64,000 bases of DNA from Streptomyces tirandamycinicus (GTDB taxonomy: Bacteria > Actinomycetota > Actinomycetes > Streptomycetales > Streptomycetaceae): positions 2,300,001 through 2,364,000 of the forward strand of contig NZ_CP029188.1 of NCBI RefSeq assembly GCF_003097515.1, given 5' to 3'. Made by a program: the position numbers and the translations under genes. Shown here piece after piece: positions 54,322 through 61,325 of the stretch. The first letter of the stretch is position 1, and each line of letters opens with the position of its first letter. The notes beneath the pieces are model-generated. The model had not been told where the DNA came from. It did no database searches and was given only the letters and a program-made list of their open reading frames with translations.

Positions 54322-54365
54322 GGGATTCCGCCGGAGCCCGGCCCACGCCGCACCGGCGGAATCCC
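54322..54365. terminator. Terminator hairpin 1 after the peptide transporter
   Basis: GGGATTCCGCCGG (54322-54334) pairs perfectly with CCGGCGGAATCCC (54353-54365), 18-base loop, six bases past the transporter stop. Confidence 0.82.
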
Positions 54366-54366
54366 C

Positions 54367-54413
54367 GGACGGGCCTGCCCGGCACGCACACCGCGTGCCG
54401 GGCAGGCCCGTCC
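54367..54413. terminator. Terminator hairpin 2, 20-bp perfect stem
   Basis: The arms at 54367-54386 and 54394-54413 (beginning GGACGGGCCTGCCC) are perfectly complementary over 20 bases with a 7-base loop. It lies between convergent genes and would stop both. Confidence 0.88.
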
Positions 54414-54415
54414 TC

Positions 54416-55690
54416 TCACATCCGCCCCTGCGGCGTGGGCCGGTCCTCAGGCGGTGCGGAGTCCGGGGCGTACCGCGGCGAACTCGCGGTGGTGCCGGGA
54501 CCGCCGTCCTGCGTCGTGGAGACCGCGGAACCGCCGTCGTCCCGCGTCGTGGAGACCGCGGAACCGCCGTCGTCCCGCGTCGTGGAGACCGCGGAACCGC
54601 CGTCGTCCCGCGTCGTGGAGACCGCCGGGTCCGCGCGTGGCGCGACGGGGTGCCCGGCGCGGTGCCGGCCGGGCTGCCGCGGCCGTACGCGGTCCACGAC
54701 GGCCATCCCGATCCGGAACAGCGCCACCGGGACCACGACGGCCAGCAGCACCCAGAACAGCGTCACGCCCCAGGGCCTGCCCACACCCCAGGGCTGCTCG
54801 ACGAGCACCTTCGAGCCGTACCCCACGGACACCCGGTAGTCGCCGTACGCCCCCGCGGGCAGCCGGACGGGCAGCCTGATCTGTGCCTTCGCGCCCGGCT
54901 GAACGGTTCCGTGCCACTGCCGCTCCTCCCATCGGGGGGCGAACACACCGTGCGCGGTGCCGACCCGGAAGACGGGGTTCTCGATCGGGGCGGTACCGAG
55001 ATTGCCGACGGTGAAGACGAGCTCCCGACCCGGCGGAGCGCCGAACCAGACGAGCAGCCCGCTCGACCCGGTCAGTTCGGCGGTGGTGAGCACGGCGAGC
55101 CTGCCGCCGGAGGTCTGCCGCGGCAGCGGGGCGGTGGGGTGGCCGGCGACCGTGAACGGCTGATCCACGACGGCCCGTTCGCCGGTCACCGTGGCGACGT
55201 GCACCACGCACGGACACGGTTCCGGGGGCTCGGCCACCGGCATGCTCCTGCTGAAGGCGCCTCCGGCGTCGGTGGTGACGGCCCGGCCCTCGGCGTTGGC
55301 GCAGGAGTTGGTTCCGCCGATCACGCCCGTGCCGGGTGCGGACTGCCCGCAGATCAGCAGCATCAGCAGCGCCTCGGGCCGCCAGCCGGAGCCGCTGACG
55401 GTGATGTCGCCGCCCTTGCCCGCCTCGTCCGCGGAGAGACGGACGACGGGGCGCGGGTCCGCGACGGCGTACGGGGCGGGGCCGTTGGCGACTGCTGCGG
55501 CGGCGTACGGGGCGCGGCCGGTGGAGACCGCTGCGGCGGCGTGCGCGGTGGGTCCGGCCGCGAAGGCCACGGCGGCCATGACTGCCACGACAGCCGTGAC
55601 TGCCGCTACGGGGAGCACGGCGGTCAGCCGGGCGGCTGCGCCGCGGCCCGCCGCCGCCCTGCGCGGCGCACCGGCGGATGCGCCGTTCAC
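54416..55690 (-). CDS. Membrane-anchored surface protein with neocarzinostatin-like domain
   Basis: 424 residues, GTG start at 55690. Signal peptide-like helix at about 20-45. An extracellular domain (about 80-180) has the beta-sandwich and cysteine pattern of the neocarzinostatin apoprotein family (ITVSGSGWRPEALLMLLICG, SCANAEGRAVTTDAGGAF, CPCVVHVATV). A second beta domain precedes a C-terminal membrane helix (about 318-340) and a cytosolic tail with four copies of AVSTTRDDGGS, encoded by 33-base repeats. Its start overlaps the preceding gene's stop by four bases (GTGA). It is unlikely to carry an enediyne, since no such cluster is here; surface adhesion or complex formation is more plausible. 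Confidence 0.87.
   Translation of the reverse strand: MNGASAGAPRRAAAGRGAAARLTAVLPVAAVTAVVAVMAAVAFAAGPTAHAAAAVSTGRAPYAAAAVANGPAPYAVADPRPVVRLSADEAGKGGDITVSGSGWRPEALLMLLICGQSAPGTGVIGGTNSCANAEGRAVTTDAGGAFSRSMPVAEPPEPCPCVVHVATVTGERAVVDQPFTVAGHPTAPLPRQTSGGRLAVLTTAELTGSSGLLVWFGAPPGRELVFTVGNLGTAPIENPVFRVGTAHGVFAPRWEERQWHGTVQPGAKAQIRLPVRLPAGAYGDYRVSVGYGSKVLVEQPWGVGRPWGVTLFWVLLAVVVPVALFRIGMAVVDRVRPRQPGRHRAGHPVAPRADPAVSTTRDDGGSAVSTTRDDGGSAVSTTRDDGGSAVSTTQDGGPGTTASSPRYAPDSAPPEDRPTPQGRM
54511..54627. repeat. 33-bp in-frame tandem repeat inside the surface-protein gene
   Basis: Perfect copies beginning GCGTCGTGGAGACCGCGG start at 54511, 54544 and 54577, with a partial fourth at 54610. Each encodes one AVSTTRDDGGS unit on the minus strand. 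Confidence 0.92.
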
Positions 55691-56763
55691 GACCGGTCTC
55701 CCGCCTGTGCCGGAGGGCGTCGGGGTCCGCCGGACCGTTCGGATCCGCCGGACCGTTCGGATCCGCCGGACGGCTCGGATCCGCGGCGGCGGCCGTGGCG
55801 GCCGGGCCCCCGTTCACGGCCGCGCCACAGTGCGAGGGCGCCCGCCGCCGCTCCGAGTGCCAGTGCCGTTCCCGTCGCCGCGGCCCACGGCACATACCTG
55901 GCGGAGGCCGTCGCCTCGGCCGGTACGGCGCCCGGGGCCGTGACACGGAGGGTGATGTCGACGGAGTCGAGGGCGGGCGGATCGGGCCACGGTTCGGACA
56001 GTTCGAGGCTCCGGCCAGGGCCCAGTTCGACCGGCAGGGTCCGGGCGGGGCGCCGCAGCAGTGCGCCGGTGAGCCCGTCGGCGCGTACGGCGAGGCGGGG
56101 TTCCAGCACGGTGTTGCCCCGGTTGACGAGGGTGTAGCGGATGGAGCGGCCCTCGACCCGGAGGTCCTCCACGGTGAGCGCGCCCAGCTCGGGGCCGGTG
56201 ACGCGCACATGGACCCGTACGGCCGCCTCATGTCCCCCGGCCGACACCACGACCTTCGCGGGGCGGTCGCCCGGGGGTGCGGTGGCCGGGACCGTGACGG
56301 CGAAGGGGACATCGGCCCGGGTGCGGGCGGGGACGGTCACCCGGTCCTCCGCGAAGGCCAGCCAGGCCGTGCCGGTGGCCCGCAGCCGGACCGTCAGCGG
56401 TTCGGCTGCCGGGTTGGTCACGGAGATCCCGTCCTCCAGGACCGCGCCCGGCCTGCCTTCCAGGTAGACGTACGGTCTGCCGCCGGTCGCGGGCTCGGCC
56501 CTCCACTCCTGCCCGGCCGCCACGGACCCGGCGGCCGCCGCGGTCTCGGCGGTCTCGGCGGTCTCCGCGGCCTCCTCCGCGGCCTCGGCGCTCCGGTCCT
56601 GCCCAGGCAATGCGCGCACGGCGGGTACCGCAGGCGCGGCGGGCACCGCAGGCACGGCAGGCATGGCAGGCGCCGCGGGCACCGCAGGCGCGGCGGGCGC
56701 CGCGGGCCAGAGCACGGTCAGCAAGGCACCGGCCGCGGCCGCGAGTCGGGCACGGGCCGGCAC
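55687..56763 (-). CDS. Surface protein resembling WxL-interacting (DUF916-type) proteins
   Basis: 358 residues from the GTG at 56763 (VPARARLAAAAGALL), two bases after the previous stop, so coupled. A signal peptide is followed by repeated AVPAAPAxPAVP and an acidic stretch. The body has two immunoglobulin-like beta domains (YVYLEGRPGAVLEDGISVTNPAAEPLTVRLRATG; then VTGPELGALTVEDLRVEG...), similar to the peptidoglycan-binding and dimer domains of WxL-interacting proteins. The C-terminal helix (about 295-318) is followed by a basic tail with SERSGGSERSGG repeats. The resemblance is by pattern only. Confidence 0.8.
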   Translation of the reverse strand: MPARARLAAAAGALLTVLWPAAPAAPAVPAAPAMPAVPAVPAAPAVPAVRALPGQDRSAEAAEEAAETAETAETAAAAGSVAAGQEWRAEPATGGRPYVYLEGRPGAVLEDGISVTNPAAEPLTVRLRATGTAWLAFAEDRVTVPARTRADVPFAVTVPATAPPGDRPAKVVVSAGGHEAAVRVHVRVTGPELGALTVEDLRVEGRSIRYTLVNRGNTVLEPRLAVRADGLTGALLRRPARTLPVELGPGRSLELSEPWPDPPALDSVDITLRVTAPGAVPAEATASARYVPWAAATGTALALGAAAGALALWRGRERGPGRHGRRRGSEPSGGSERSGGSERSGGPRRPPAQAGDRS

Positions 56764-56765
56764 GG

Positions 56766-57521
56766 TCAGCCCGCGGACCGCTGTCCGCGCCGGGTCAGCC
56801 ACAGCACACCGGCGGCTCCGGTCAGGAGCACGGTGCCGCCGAGCGCGCCGAGCGCGGGTGCGGAGTCGAGTGGACCGGTCCTCGGCAGCTCCCCGGCTCC
56901 CGAGCCCGCCGCGGAACCGGAGCCCCCCGATCCGTCGGAACCGGAGCCGGACCCCCCGGAACCTCCGGATCCGCCGGACCCCGAGCCGGAACCCCCGGAC
57001 TGCTGCCCGTCGCCCGAGGCCTGGACGTCCATCTCGAGCGAGGGCTTCGGGTTGTTCCCGGGGGTGCAGGTGGTCGTCGTCCCGAGTGCCTTGATGGTGA
57101 GCACCCCGGCGGTGAAGGTGACCTTGCCGCTCTTCCCGGGGGTGTACGTCCCGGTCAGATCGTTGATCTTGATGGGGGTGTCGGGCGGGATCGCCTCGGC
57201 GTTGGGCGGCCCCGAGACGGGGACGCTGCCCTCCTCCGCGCCGCCGAGCTCGATGACCGCGCTCGGGTTCATCGCTCCCTTGCCGAGCTCGACCGGGCTG
57301 GACGAGACGCCCTTGCCGAACGACATCGTGAGCCGGTAGCCGCTGCCGCTCCTGACGGCCTTGATGTCGATGGGCGACACCGCGGCCTTGGGCCCGATGG
57401 GCGTCTGGCACCGGTAGTCGACGTCCACGACGGCGGCACCGGCGGTCGGTGCGGCCGTCAGCACCACCGAGCACGCCAGCGCCACCGCCAGCGTGAGAGC
57501 TGTCCGCTTCTGGTACGACAC
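56766..57521 (-). CDS. LPxTG-anchored secreted surface protein
   Basis: 251 residues from the GTG at 57521 (VSYQKRTALTLAVAL), which has AGGGGA six bases away; an ATG at 57536 would add five residues. Signal peptide cut after about TAGA. A single beta-rich domain follows (about 32-165), with conserved cysteines (VDYRCQTP, TTCTPGN). A long Gly/Ser repeat (GGSGSGSGGSGGSGG) then leads to LPRTG, a hydrophobic helix and RRGQR: a sortase sorting signal. It would be covalently wall-linked or sortase-processed. It is first in a coupled three-gene set with two membrane-anchored surface proteins. Confidence 0.88.
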   Translation of the reverse strand: MSYQKRTALTLAVALACSVVLTAAPTAGAAVVDVDYRCQTPIGPKAAVSPIDIKAVRSGSGYRLTMSFGKGVSSSPVELGKGAMNPSAVIELGGAEEGSVPVSGPPNAEAIPPDTPIKINDLTGTYTPGKSGKVTFTAGVLTIKALGTTTTCTPGNNPKPSLEMDVQASGDGQQSGGSGSGSGGSGGSGGSGSGSDGSGGSGSAAGSGAGELPRTGPLDSAPALGALGGTVLLTGAAGVLWLTRRGQRSAG

Positions 57522-57677
57522 CTCGAATCCCCTCATGCCGGAAGTCGCCGCAGTCAACTGACGACACATCAGATCGGGCGCTCAAGGTACGCCCCGGCAC
57601 GTGCGGAGGGAAGACGAAGAGCACGGCGGATCGCCGTGCTCCACAACAGCTTGCGCGTCCCCGGCGCCCGGGCCCGG

Positions 57678-58184
57678 CTAGGAGGGCGCCGCGAGCTCCG
57701 CCCACACCGTCTTGCCCGTCATCCCCGGAGTCCTGACGACACCCCAGTCCAGGCACAGGCGCTGGACGATGAACATGCCGTGGCCGCCGGGCCGGCCGGC
57801 CCGGTGCGGGGTGCGGGGCGCGGGCTGGCCGGCGCCGAGATCGGTGACCTCCAGCCGGAGCACCTTGGCATCGCTGGAGACCCGCAGGCGGTCGGGGCCT
57901 TCCGCGTGCAGGCAGGCGTTGGTGACCAGTTCCGAGACGACGAGGAGGACGTCCTCGGCGGCGGCGCGCCGGTCGGCATTGGGGGCGGGCAGCCAGCCCC
58001 AGTCGTACAGGGCCTGCCGGGTGAAGTCGCGAGCGAGCGGGACGATGCCGCTGGCGTTCCCGAGAGCCAGGGTGCGCACCCGGCCGTCGGGCAGGACGGT
58101 ACCGGGTCCGCCGCCGGCCCCGGCGGGGGCGCCGTCCGGCTCGGGGCCGAGGTCGCCCGGCGGATGCTGCCGGGTGGTGCTCAT
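57678..58184 (-). CDS. RsbW-like anti-sigma factor / serine kinase
   Basis: 168 residues. GHKL ATPase fold: the N box in AAAEDVLLVVSELVTNACLHA, VTDLGAGQPAPR and GGHGMFIVQRLCLDWGVV. The Pro/Gly-rich N terminus (residues 1-35) is disordered. It lies downstream of the STAS antagonist gene on the same strand and near the divergent sigma gene, the standard partner-switch arrangement: this protein would hold the sigma factor until the antagonist releases it, and would phosphorylate the antagonist. It is probably the counterpart of the anti-sigma factor of the S. coelicolor SigI system. Confidence 0.9.
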   Translation of the reverse strand: MSTTRQHPPGDLGPEPDGAPAGAGGGPGTVLPDGRVRTLALGNASGIVPLARDFTRQALYDWGWLPAPNADRRAAAEDVLLVVSELVTNACLHAEGPDRLRVSSDAKVLRLEVTDLGAGQPAPRTPHRAGRPGGHGMFIVQRLCLDWGVVRTPGMTGKTVWAELAAPS

Positions 58185-58353
58185 CAGCGCTTCACCTCAC
58201 CGATTCACCAGTTCGCGTGTGGGTCGATTGTGGGTCGATACGGAGCGTGCGGGGGTTCGCACGCTTTTGCGAGGGTCCCTGGGGGAACCTTGCTGGGGTC
58301 TTCTGCCCGGCCGGATCCGGACAACACCCCCCGGTCCGGTCATGCGGCGGGAG

Positions 58354-58722
58354 TCACTCCGCCAGGGCCGCTTCCACCGTGTCGTGGACGGTGAAGACCG
58401 CCTCGGCACCGGTGATCTCGAAGACCCGTGCCACGACGGGAAGCATTCCGGCCAGATGGACCCCGCCTCCGGCGGCCTCGGCCCTGAGGCGGGCACCGAG
58501 CAGCACGTTCAGCCCCGTGGAGTCGCAGAACTCCAGGTGTGAGCAGTCGACCACCAAGCGTGCACGACCTTGATCGAGCGCATCTTCGAGTGGCGCACGC
58601 AACAATTCGGCGGTGTGGTGATCGAGCTCACCCGCCGGGGTCACCACCTCGCTCTGGCCTTCGGTCCTTACCTCGACCCGAAGGCGGCCTCGATTCGCAC
58701 TGCCGACCGTCCCGCGGTCCAT
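58354..58722 (-). CDS. STAS-domain anti-sigma factor antagonist
   Basis: 122 residues from MDRGTVGSANRGRLRVEV at 58722, with a GAGGAC site; the frame extends upstream without support. STAS fold: VEVRTEGQSEVVTPAGELDHH, LVVDCSHLEFCDSTGLNVLLGA with the phosphorylatable serine (CDSTG), and a C-terminal helix. Unphosphorylated, it would bind the RsbW-like protein and free the sigma factor. It is the first gene of the antagonist/anti-sigma pair, divergent from the sigma gene over 238 bases that are unusually AT-rich at 58760-58830. Confidence 0.93.
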   Translation of the reverse strand: MDRGTVGSANRGRLRVEVRTEGQSEVVTPAGELDHHTAELLRAPLEDALDQGRARLVVDCSHLEFCDSTGLNVLLGARLRAEAAGGGVHLAGMLPVVARVFEITGAEAVFTVHDTVEAALAE

Positions 58723-58960
58723 GCCCGTCCTCTTCGCCGACGACGTTGACGTCCGCAGCACATTACGCCTTTCGTACGCCGATCGGTAGCCGAACTCCCC
58801 CACAAATCGGACATACATGACTTTCAACACTTGCAACGGGCGGTGAAGAGCGGGTAGGGCTATATGGACACCACCAACACGGCCGGCTTTGGAGGCGCCG
58901 CACACCGCAGCACCGCGTATGGGCATCGGCAGCCATATGCCGAGAACGATGGAGGAGACC

Positions 58961-59998
58961 ATGTCACCCCGGCTCGACGAAACGCGTACCCCGAACGCGC
59001 CGTCGACATGTCAGCACGATCACCTCGAATCCACGGAGTCCCCCGAGTTCCCCGACTCCCGCGAGCACACCGGGCACCACGCGCCCGAGGTACCCGGCGA
59101 GCACCACCCGTACGGGCGGCACGGGCAGCACGGGCACTACGGCCACGGCCAGTACGCGCAGTACGGGCAGTACGGCCAGTACGGCCAGTACGAGGATGTC
59201 GACCTCCCGGCGCTCCCGCCGTTCGACGAGGTCGGCCCCGTGGACGCGCGCGCTCTCTCGAAGACGCTCTTCGCCCGCCTGGAAGCCCTCGAGGAGGGCA
59301 CGCACGAGTACGCCTACGTGCGCAACACCCTCGTCGAACTCAACCTCGCACTGGTCAAGTTCGCCGCCTCCCGGTTCCGCTCCCGCAGCGAGCCGATGGA
59401 GGACATCATCCAGGTGGGCACGATCGGCCTGATCAAGGCCATCGACCGCTTCGAGCTCAGCCGGGGCGTGGAATTCCCCACGTTCGCGATGCCGACGATC
59501 ATCGGCGAGATCAAGCGCTTCTTCCGCGACACCTCCTGGTCCGTGCGCGTCCCGCGGCGGCTGCAGGAACTGCGGCTGGACCTCGCGAAGGCCGGCGACG
59601 AGCTCGCCCAGCAGCTCGACCGCGCGCCCACGATCGGCGAACTCGCCGAGCGCCTCGGCATCAGCAGGGACGAGGTCGTCGAGGGCATGGCCGCGAGCAA
59701 CGCGTACACCGCGAGCTCGCTGGACGCGCAGCCCGACGAGGACGAGTCCGAGGGCACGCTGGCGGACCGCATCGGCTACGAGGACCACGGCCTCGAGGGG
59801 ATCGAGTACATCGAGTCCCTGAAGCCGCTCATCGCCTCGCTGCCCCCGCGCGACCGCAGGATCCTCTCCCTCCGCTTCGTCGCGGGCATGACCCAGTCCG
59901 AGATCGGCGACGAGCTCGGGATCTCGCAGATGCACGTGTCGCGTCTGCTGACCCGCACGCTGACCAAGCTCAGAAAGGGCCTCACGGTCGAGGAGTGA
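58961..59998 (+). CDS. sigI: SigB/SigF-type RNA polymerase sigma factor
   Basis: 345 residues from MSPRLDETRTPNAPST at 58961, with a GGAGGAG site. An N-terminal extension of about 110 residues is rich in His, Glu and Tyr and ends in repeated QYGQYGQYG, encoded by 9-base repeats. Regions 2 to 4 follow: RSRSEPMEDIIQVGTIGLIKAI, RGVEFPTFAMPTIIGEIKRFF, SWSVRVPRRLQELR, IASLPPRDRRILSLRFVAGMTQSEIGDELGISQMHVSRLL. It belongs to the stress and osmotic-response group of Streptomyces. The symbol is assigned from locus context (next to a partner-switch pair, as for SigI), not from an alignment. Confidence 0.9.
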   Translation: MSPRLDETRTPNAPSTCQHDHLESTESPEFPDSREHTGHHAPEVPGEHHPYGRHGQHGHYGHGQYAQYGQYGQYGQYEDVDLPALPPFDEVGPVDARALSKTLFARLEALEEGTHEYAYVRNTLVELNLALVKFAASRFRSRSEPMEDIIQVGTIGLIKAIDRFELSRGVEFPTFAMPTIIGEIKRFFRDTSWSVRVPRRLQELRLDLAKAGDELAQQLDRAPTIGELAERLGISRDEVVEGMAASNAYTASSLDAQPDEDESEGTLADRIGYEDHGLEGIEYIESLKPLIASLPPRDRRILSLRFVAGMTQSEIGDELGISQMHVSRLLTRTLTKLRKGLTVEE

Positions 59999-60023
59999 CC
60001 TCCCGCCCGCGGGCGCCCCGCCT

Positions 60024-60056
60024 GAAGGGTCCATTCCGTCAAGGGATGGGCCCTTC
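60024..60056 (+). terminator. Terminator hairpin after the sigma gene
   Basis: GAAGGGTCCATTCC (60024-60037) pairs with GGGATGGGCCCTTC (60043-60056) over 14 bases with two G-T pairs and a 5-base loop, 26 bases past the stop. Confidence 0.75.
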
Positions 60057-60063
60057 CGCCGTA

Positions 60064-60093
60064 TTGACGGTGGGGTCCGGAATGGGCCACATT
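60064..60093 (+). promoter_or_regulatory. Candidate promoter for the aminotransferase-flippase pair
   Basis: TTGACG (60064-60069), 18-base spacer, CACATT (60088-60093), giving a leader of about 20-25 bases to the GTG at 60123. Confidence 0.4.
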
Positions 60094-60122
60094 GAGCCGG
60101 GGGTTCAGGGGGTGGTGGGGCC

Positions 60123-61325
60123 GTGGGGGAGGCGCTGGAAGCGCGGATGCGCGACCGCATCGGCAGGGAGTGCCTCTACCTGCCGTCGTGCCGGCTCGGG
60201 CTGTACGTGGCACTGCGCCACTGGTGCAGACCCGGCGGACGGGTGCTGATGTCGCCCGTCAACGACGACGTCATCTTCTTCGTGGTGCTGGCGGCGGGCC
60301 TGCGCCCGGTGCAGGCACCCCTCGACCCGAGAAGCGGCTCGATCGACGAGTCCGCCGTCCCCGAGGCGACCTGGCGAACCCTGGACGCGGTCGTCACGAC
60401 CAATCTGTACGGCAACCCCGACCCCGCACCCGGGCTGCGCGCCCGCTGCGACGCGCTGGGCATCCCGCTGCTGGAGGACGCGGCGCACGCGATCGGGTCG
60501 AGCGTCGGCGGACGACCCGTCGGCTCCTACGGGGAGGCGTCCGTCTTCAGCCTCTCCAAGCACACCGCCGCCAAGACCGGGGGCTTCCTCACGGTCGCCG
60601 ACCCGGCCCTGCGGAACGCCCTCCGGGAGGCACGCGACCGCCTGCTCACCCCCTCCCGGCCGTCGGCCGAACTCGCCTACGCCCTGCGGCCGTACGCGGA
60701 GGCCTCGGTGCGCGGGCTGCGCCTGGTCCGGGCGGCGCGGGCCGTGATGCGGCTGCTCGGCATGGAGGAGCGCGGGGGGATACGGATGCCGCTGCGGCCC
60801 GGCGAACTGCGGAGGGCGGTCGCCGAGGCCCCCGCGCTCACACCGTTCCACTCCTGGGTGCGGGTCGACATGCACGACTACCGGATCAGCCCCGGGCGCG
60901 CCCGGCTCCACCGCACCGCGCGGCTGCTCGACCGCCTCGACGACCGCCTCGCGGCCCATCTCGAAGGCACCCGGCGGCTGCTGGCGAGCCCCTGGGCGGC
61001 GCCCGGCACCGGCCCCGTCCAGCCGCTCTTCCGCGTCCCGCTGCTGGTGGCCGACCGGGACGCGGCCGTCGCCGCACTGGCCCGGCACCGCATCACCACC
61101 GGCTATCTGTACGACCCGCCGCTCGACGACTACGCCTCCGGGCTGTTCACCGACCCGCCGCCCGACCCGGAACCGGCCCGCTGGTTCGCCCGCCACGCCC
61201 TGCCGGCCGACCCGCTGAGGGCGGACCGGATCACCGCCGTCCTGGACGCGGCGGGCGTCCGGCCGGCCCCGCCGCCACCGGGAGCGGGGCCGGCCGGAGG
61301 CCCCGAGGGCGGGGTCGGTGGCTGA
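60123..61325 (+). CDS. DegT/DnrJ/EryC1-type aminotransferase-fold protein
   Basis: 400 residues, GTG start. PLP-dependent sugar aminotransferase fold: LSPSCRLG-like substrate loop (YLPSCRLGLYVAL), LMSPVNDDVIFFVVLAAGLRPV, VVTTNLYGNP, the cofactor-binding LLEDAAHAIGSSVGG and the lysine region FSLSKHTAAKTGG. The spacing and sequence around the lysine differ from the usual FSFHxxKxxxxGEGG. It may therefore aminate an unusual keto-sugar or not be catalytic. Its end overlaps the flippase start by eight bases, so the two act in one pathway, probably making and exporting an amino-sugar-containing glycan. Confidence 0.85.
   Translation: MGEALEARMRDRIGRECLYLPSCRLGLYVALRHWCRPGGRVLMSPVNDDVIFFVVLAAGLRPVQAPLDPRSGSIDESAVPEATWRTLDAVVTTNLYGNPDPAPGLRARCDALGIPLLEDAAHAIGSSVGGRPVGSYGEASVFSLSKHTAAKTGGFLTVADPALRNALREARDRLLTPSRPSAELAYALRPYAEASVRGLRLVRAARAVMRLLGMEERGGIRMPLRPGELRRAVAEAPALTPFHSWVRVDMHDYRISPGRARLHRTARLLDRLDDRLAAHLEGTRRLLASPWAAPGTGPVQPLFRVPLLVADRDAAVAALARHRITTGYLYDPPLDDYASGLFTDPPPDPEPARWFARHALPADPLRADRITAVLDAAGVRPAPPPPGAGPAGGPEGGVGG

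Noticed and set aside
58852..58857. GGGTAG as SigB-type -10 box upstream of the sigma gene
   Set aside because: No GTTT-type -35 at 14-16 bases upstream, so autoregulation by this box is not supported.
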